Positions 63,626 to 64,000 of a DNA stretch of 64,000 nt are shown here, one piece after another. The position numbers were made by a program, and so were the translations under genes. Every line of letters starts with the position of its first letter. Position 1 is the first letter of the stretch. Below the pieces are notes generated by a model. That model worked only from the letters and a program-made list of their open reading frames with translations. It was not told where the DNA came from and did no database searches. The stretch covers positions 6,169,001 to 6,233,000 of the forward strand of contig JBAMJR010000154.1 in the NCBI GenBank assembly GCA_038501785.1, in the 5' to 3' direction. This DNA comes from Myoxocephalus aenaeus. Its lineage: Eukaryota; Chordata; Actinopteri; Perciformes; Cottidae.

Positions 63626-64000
63626 GTATGGGTGATATCTAAACCAGTCACATGGAACCAGAGTCACAGATCCATGTTAAACCATGAGAGGCCTCAGTGC
63701 TAGTTACTAGTTATGAAGAGCACACACACACACGTAGCATTGCGCATAGGACCTTTAAGGAATCGAACAAAATAACGAAGTAGCGAGTAGTATTGAACCG
63801 TCTGATGAGGGGACAGTTCTCAGACATAATAATAGACAATACTGAGTAGTTAATAATACCTTATTCAGGCTACATTCACAATACAAGCAAATGTGGCCCA
63901 AATCAAATTTGTTCCTCTCATGTGAAACAAATCAGATTTTTTTTCAGAATAATTTGGGCACAGAAATCAAATTTCTTTCAAATGCGAAAAAGGCCACCTT
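63626..64000. other. no gene recognised
   Basis: AT-rich sequence running off the window edge; a short CA run at 63722-63733. Confidence 0.5.

Overview
The window looks like nuclear DNA of a ray-finned fish, probably a percomorph. The reasons are long CA/TG microsatellites, small genes split by GT-AG introns, RTE and L2-type LINE debris, a Tc1 relic, fish-type SINEs, and several hAT families, one of them of the Tol2 clade first known from medaka. There are no operons, CRISPR arrays, tRNAs or rRNAs.

Region by region. 1-36 kb is gene-poor and repeat-rich. It holds a foldback MITE (0.86-1.19 kb), a TTAA-flanked piggyBac-type MITE (5.25-5.99 kb), an L2-type LINE scrap (7.1 kb), a perfect 30-bp-arm hairpin (8.84 kb), a rearranged Ty3/gypsy remnant with a 3' LTR (9.4-10.2 kb), an RTE LINE 3' end (12.5-13.1 kb), a cluster of hAT elements and a long-terminal-inverted-repeat element (17.8-25.2 kb), and a Tc1 pseudogene (34.7-35.6 kb). 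36.8-37.9 kb is the 3' part of a small unrecognised plus-strand gene. 39.48-43.85 kb is a structurally intact Tol2-like transposon: perfect 8-bp target duplication, four exons in consistent phase, and a 663-residue BED/hAT transposase with all expected catalytic residues. 44.57-46.43 kb is a third copy of its short non-autonomous relatives, itself hit by a TTAA-flanked insertion.

46.9-48.6 kb is a five-exon gene for a 203-residue protein with a C-terminal CARD domain, behind two exons that look like a duplicated beta-strand motif. 50.49-60.52 kb on the minus strand is a complete eight-exon fam171b gene, a type I membrane protein, whose predicted product (650 residues) is shorter than its human counterpart. 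The CARD gene and fam171b converge tail to tail.

The three host genes have no evident functional link. The strongest unusual signals are the intact Tol2-like element with three apparently related short elements sharing a subterminal hairpin, and the CARD protein of unusual layout. All gene models come from reading frames, splice sites and family memory only; no transcript or database search was available.
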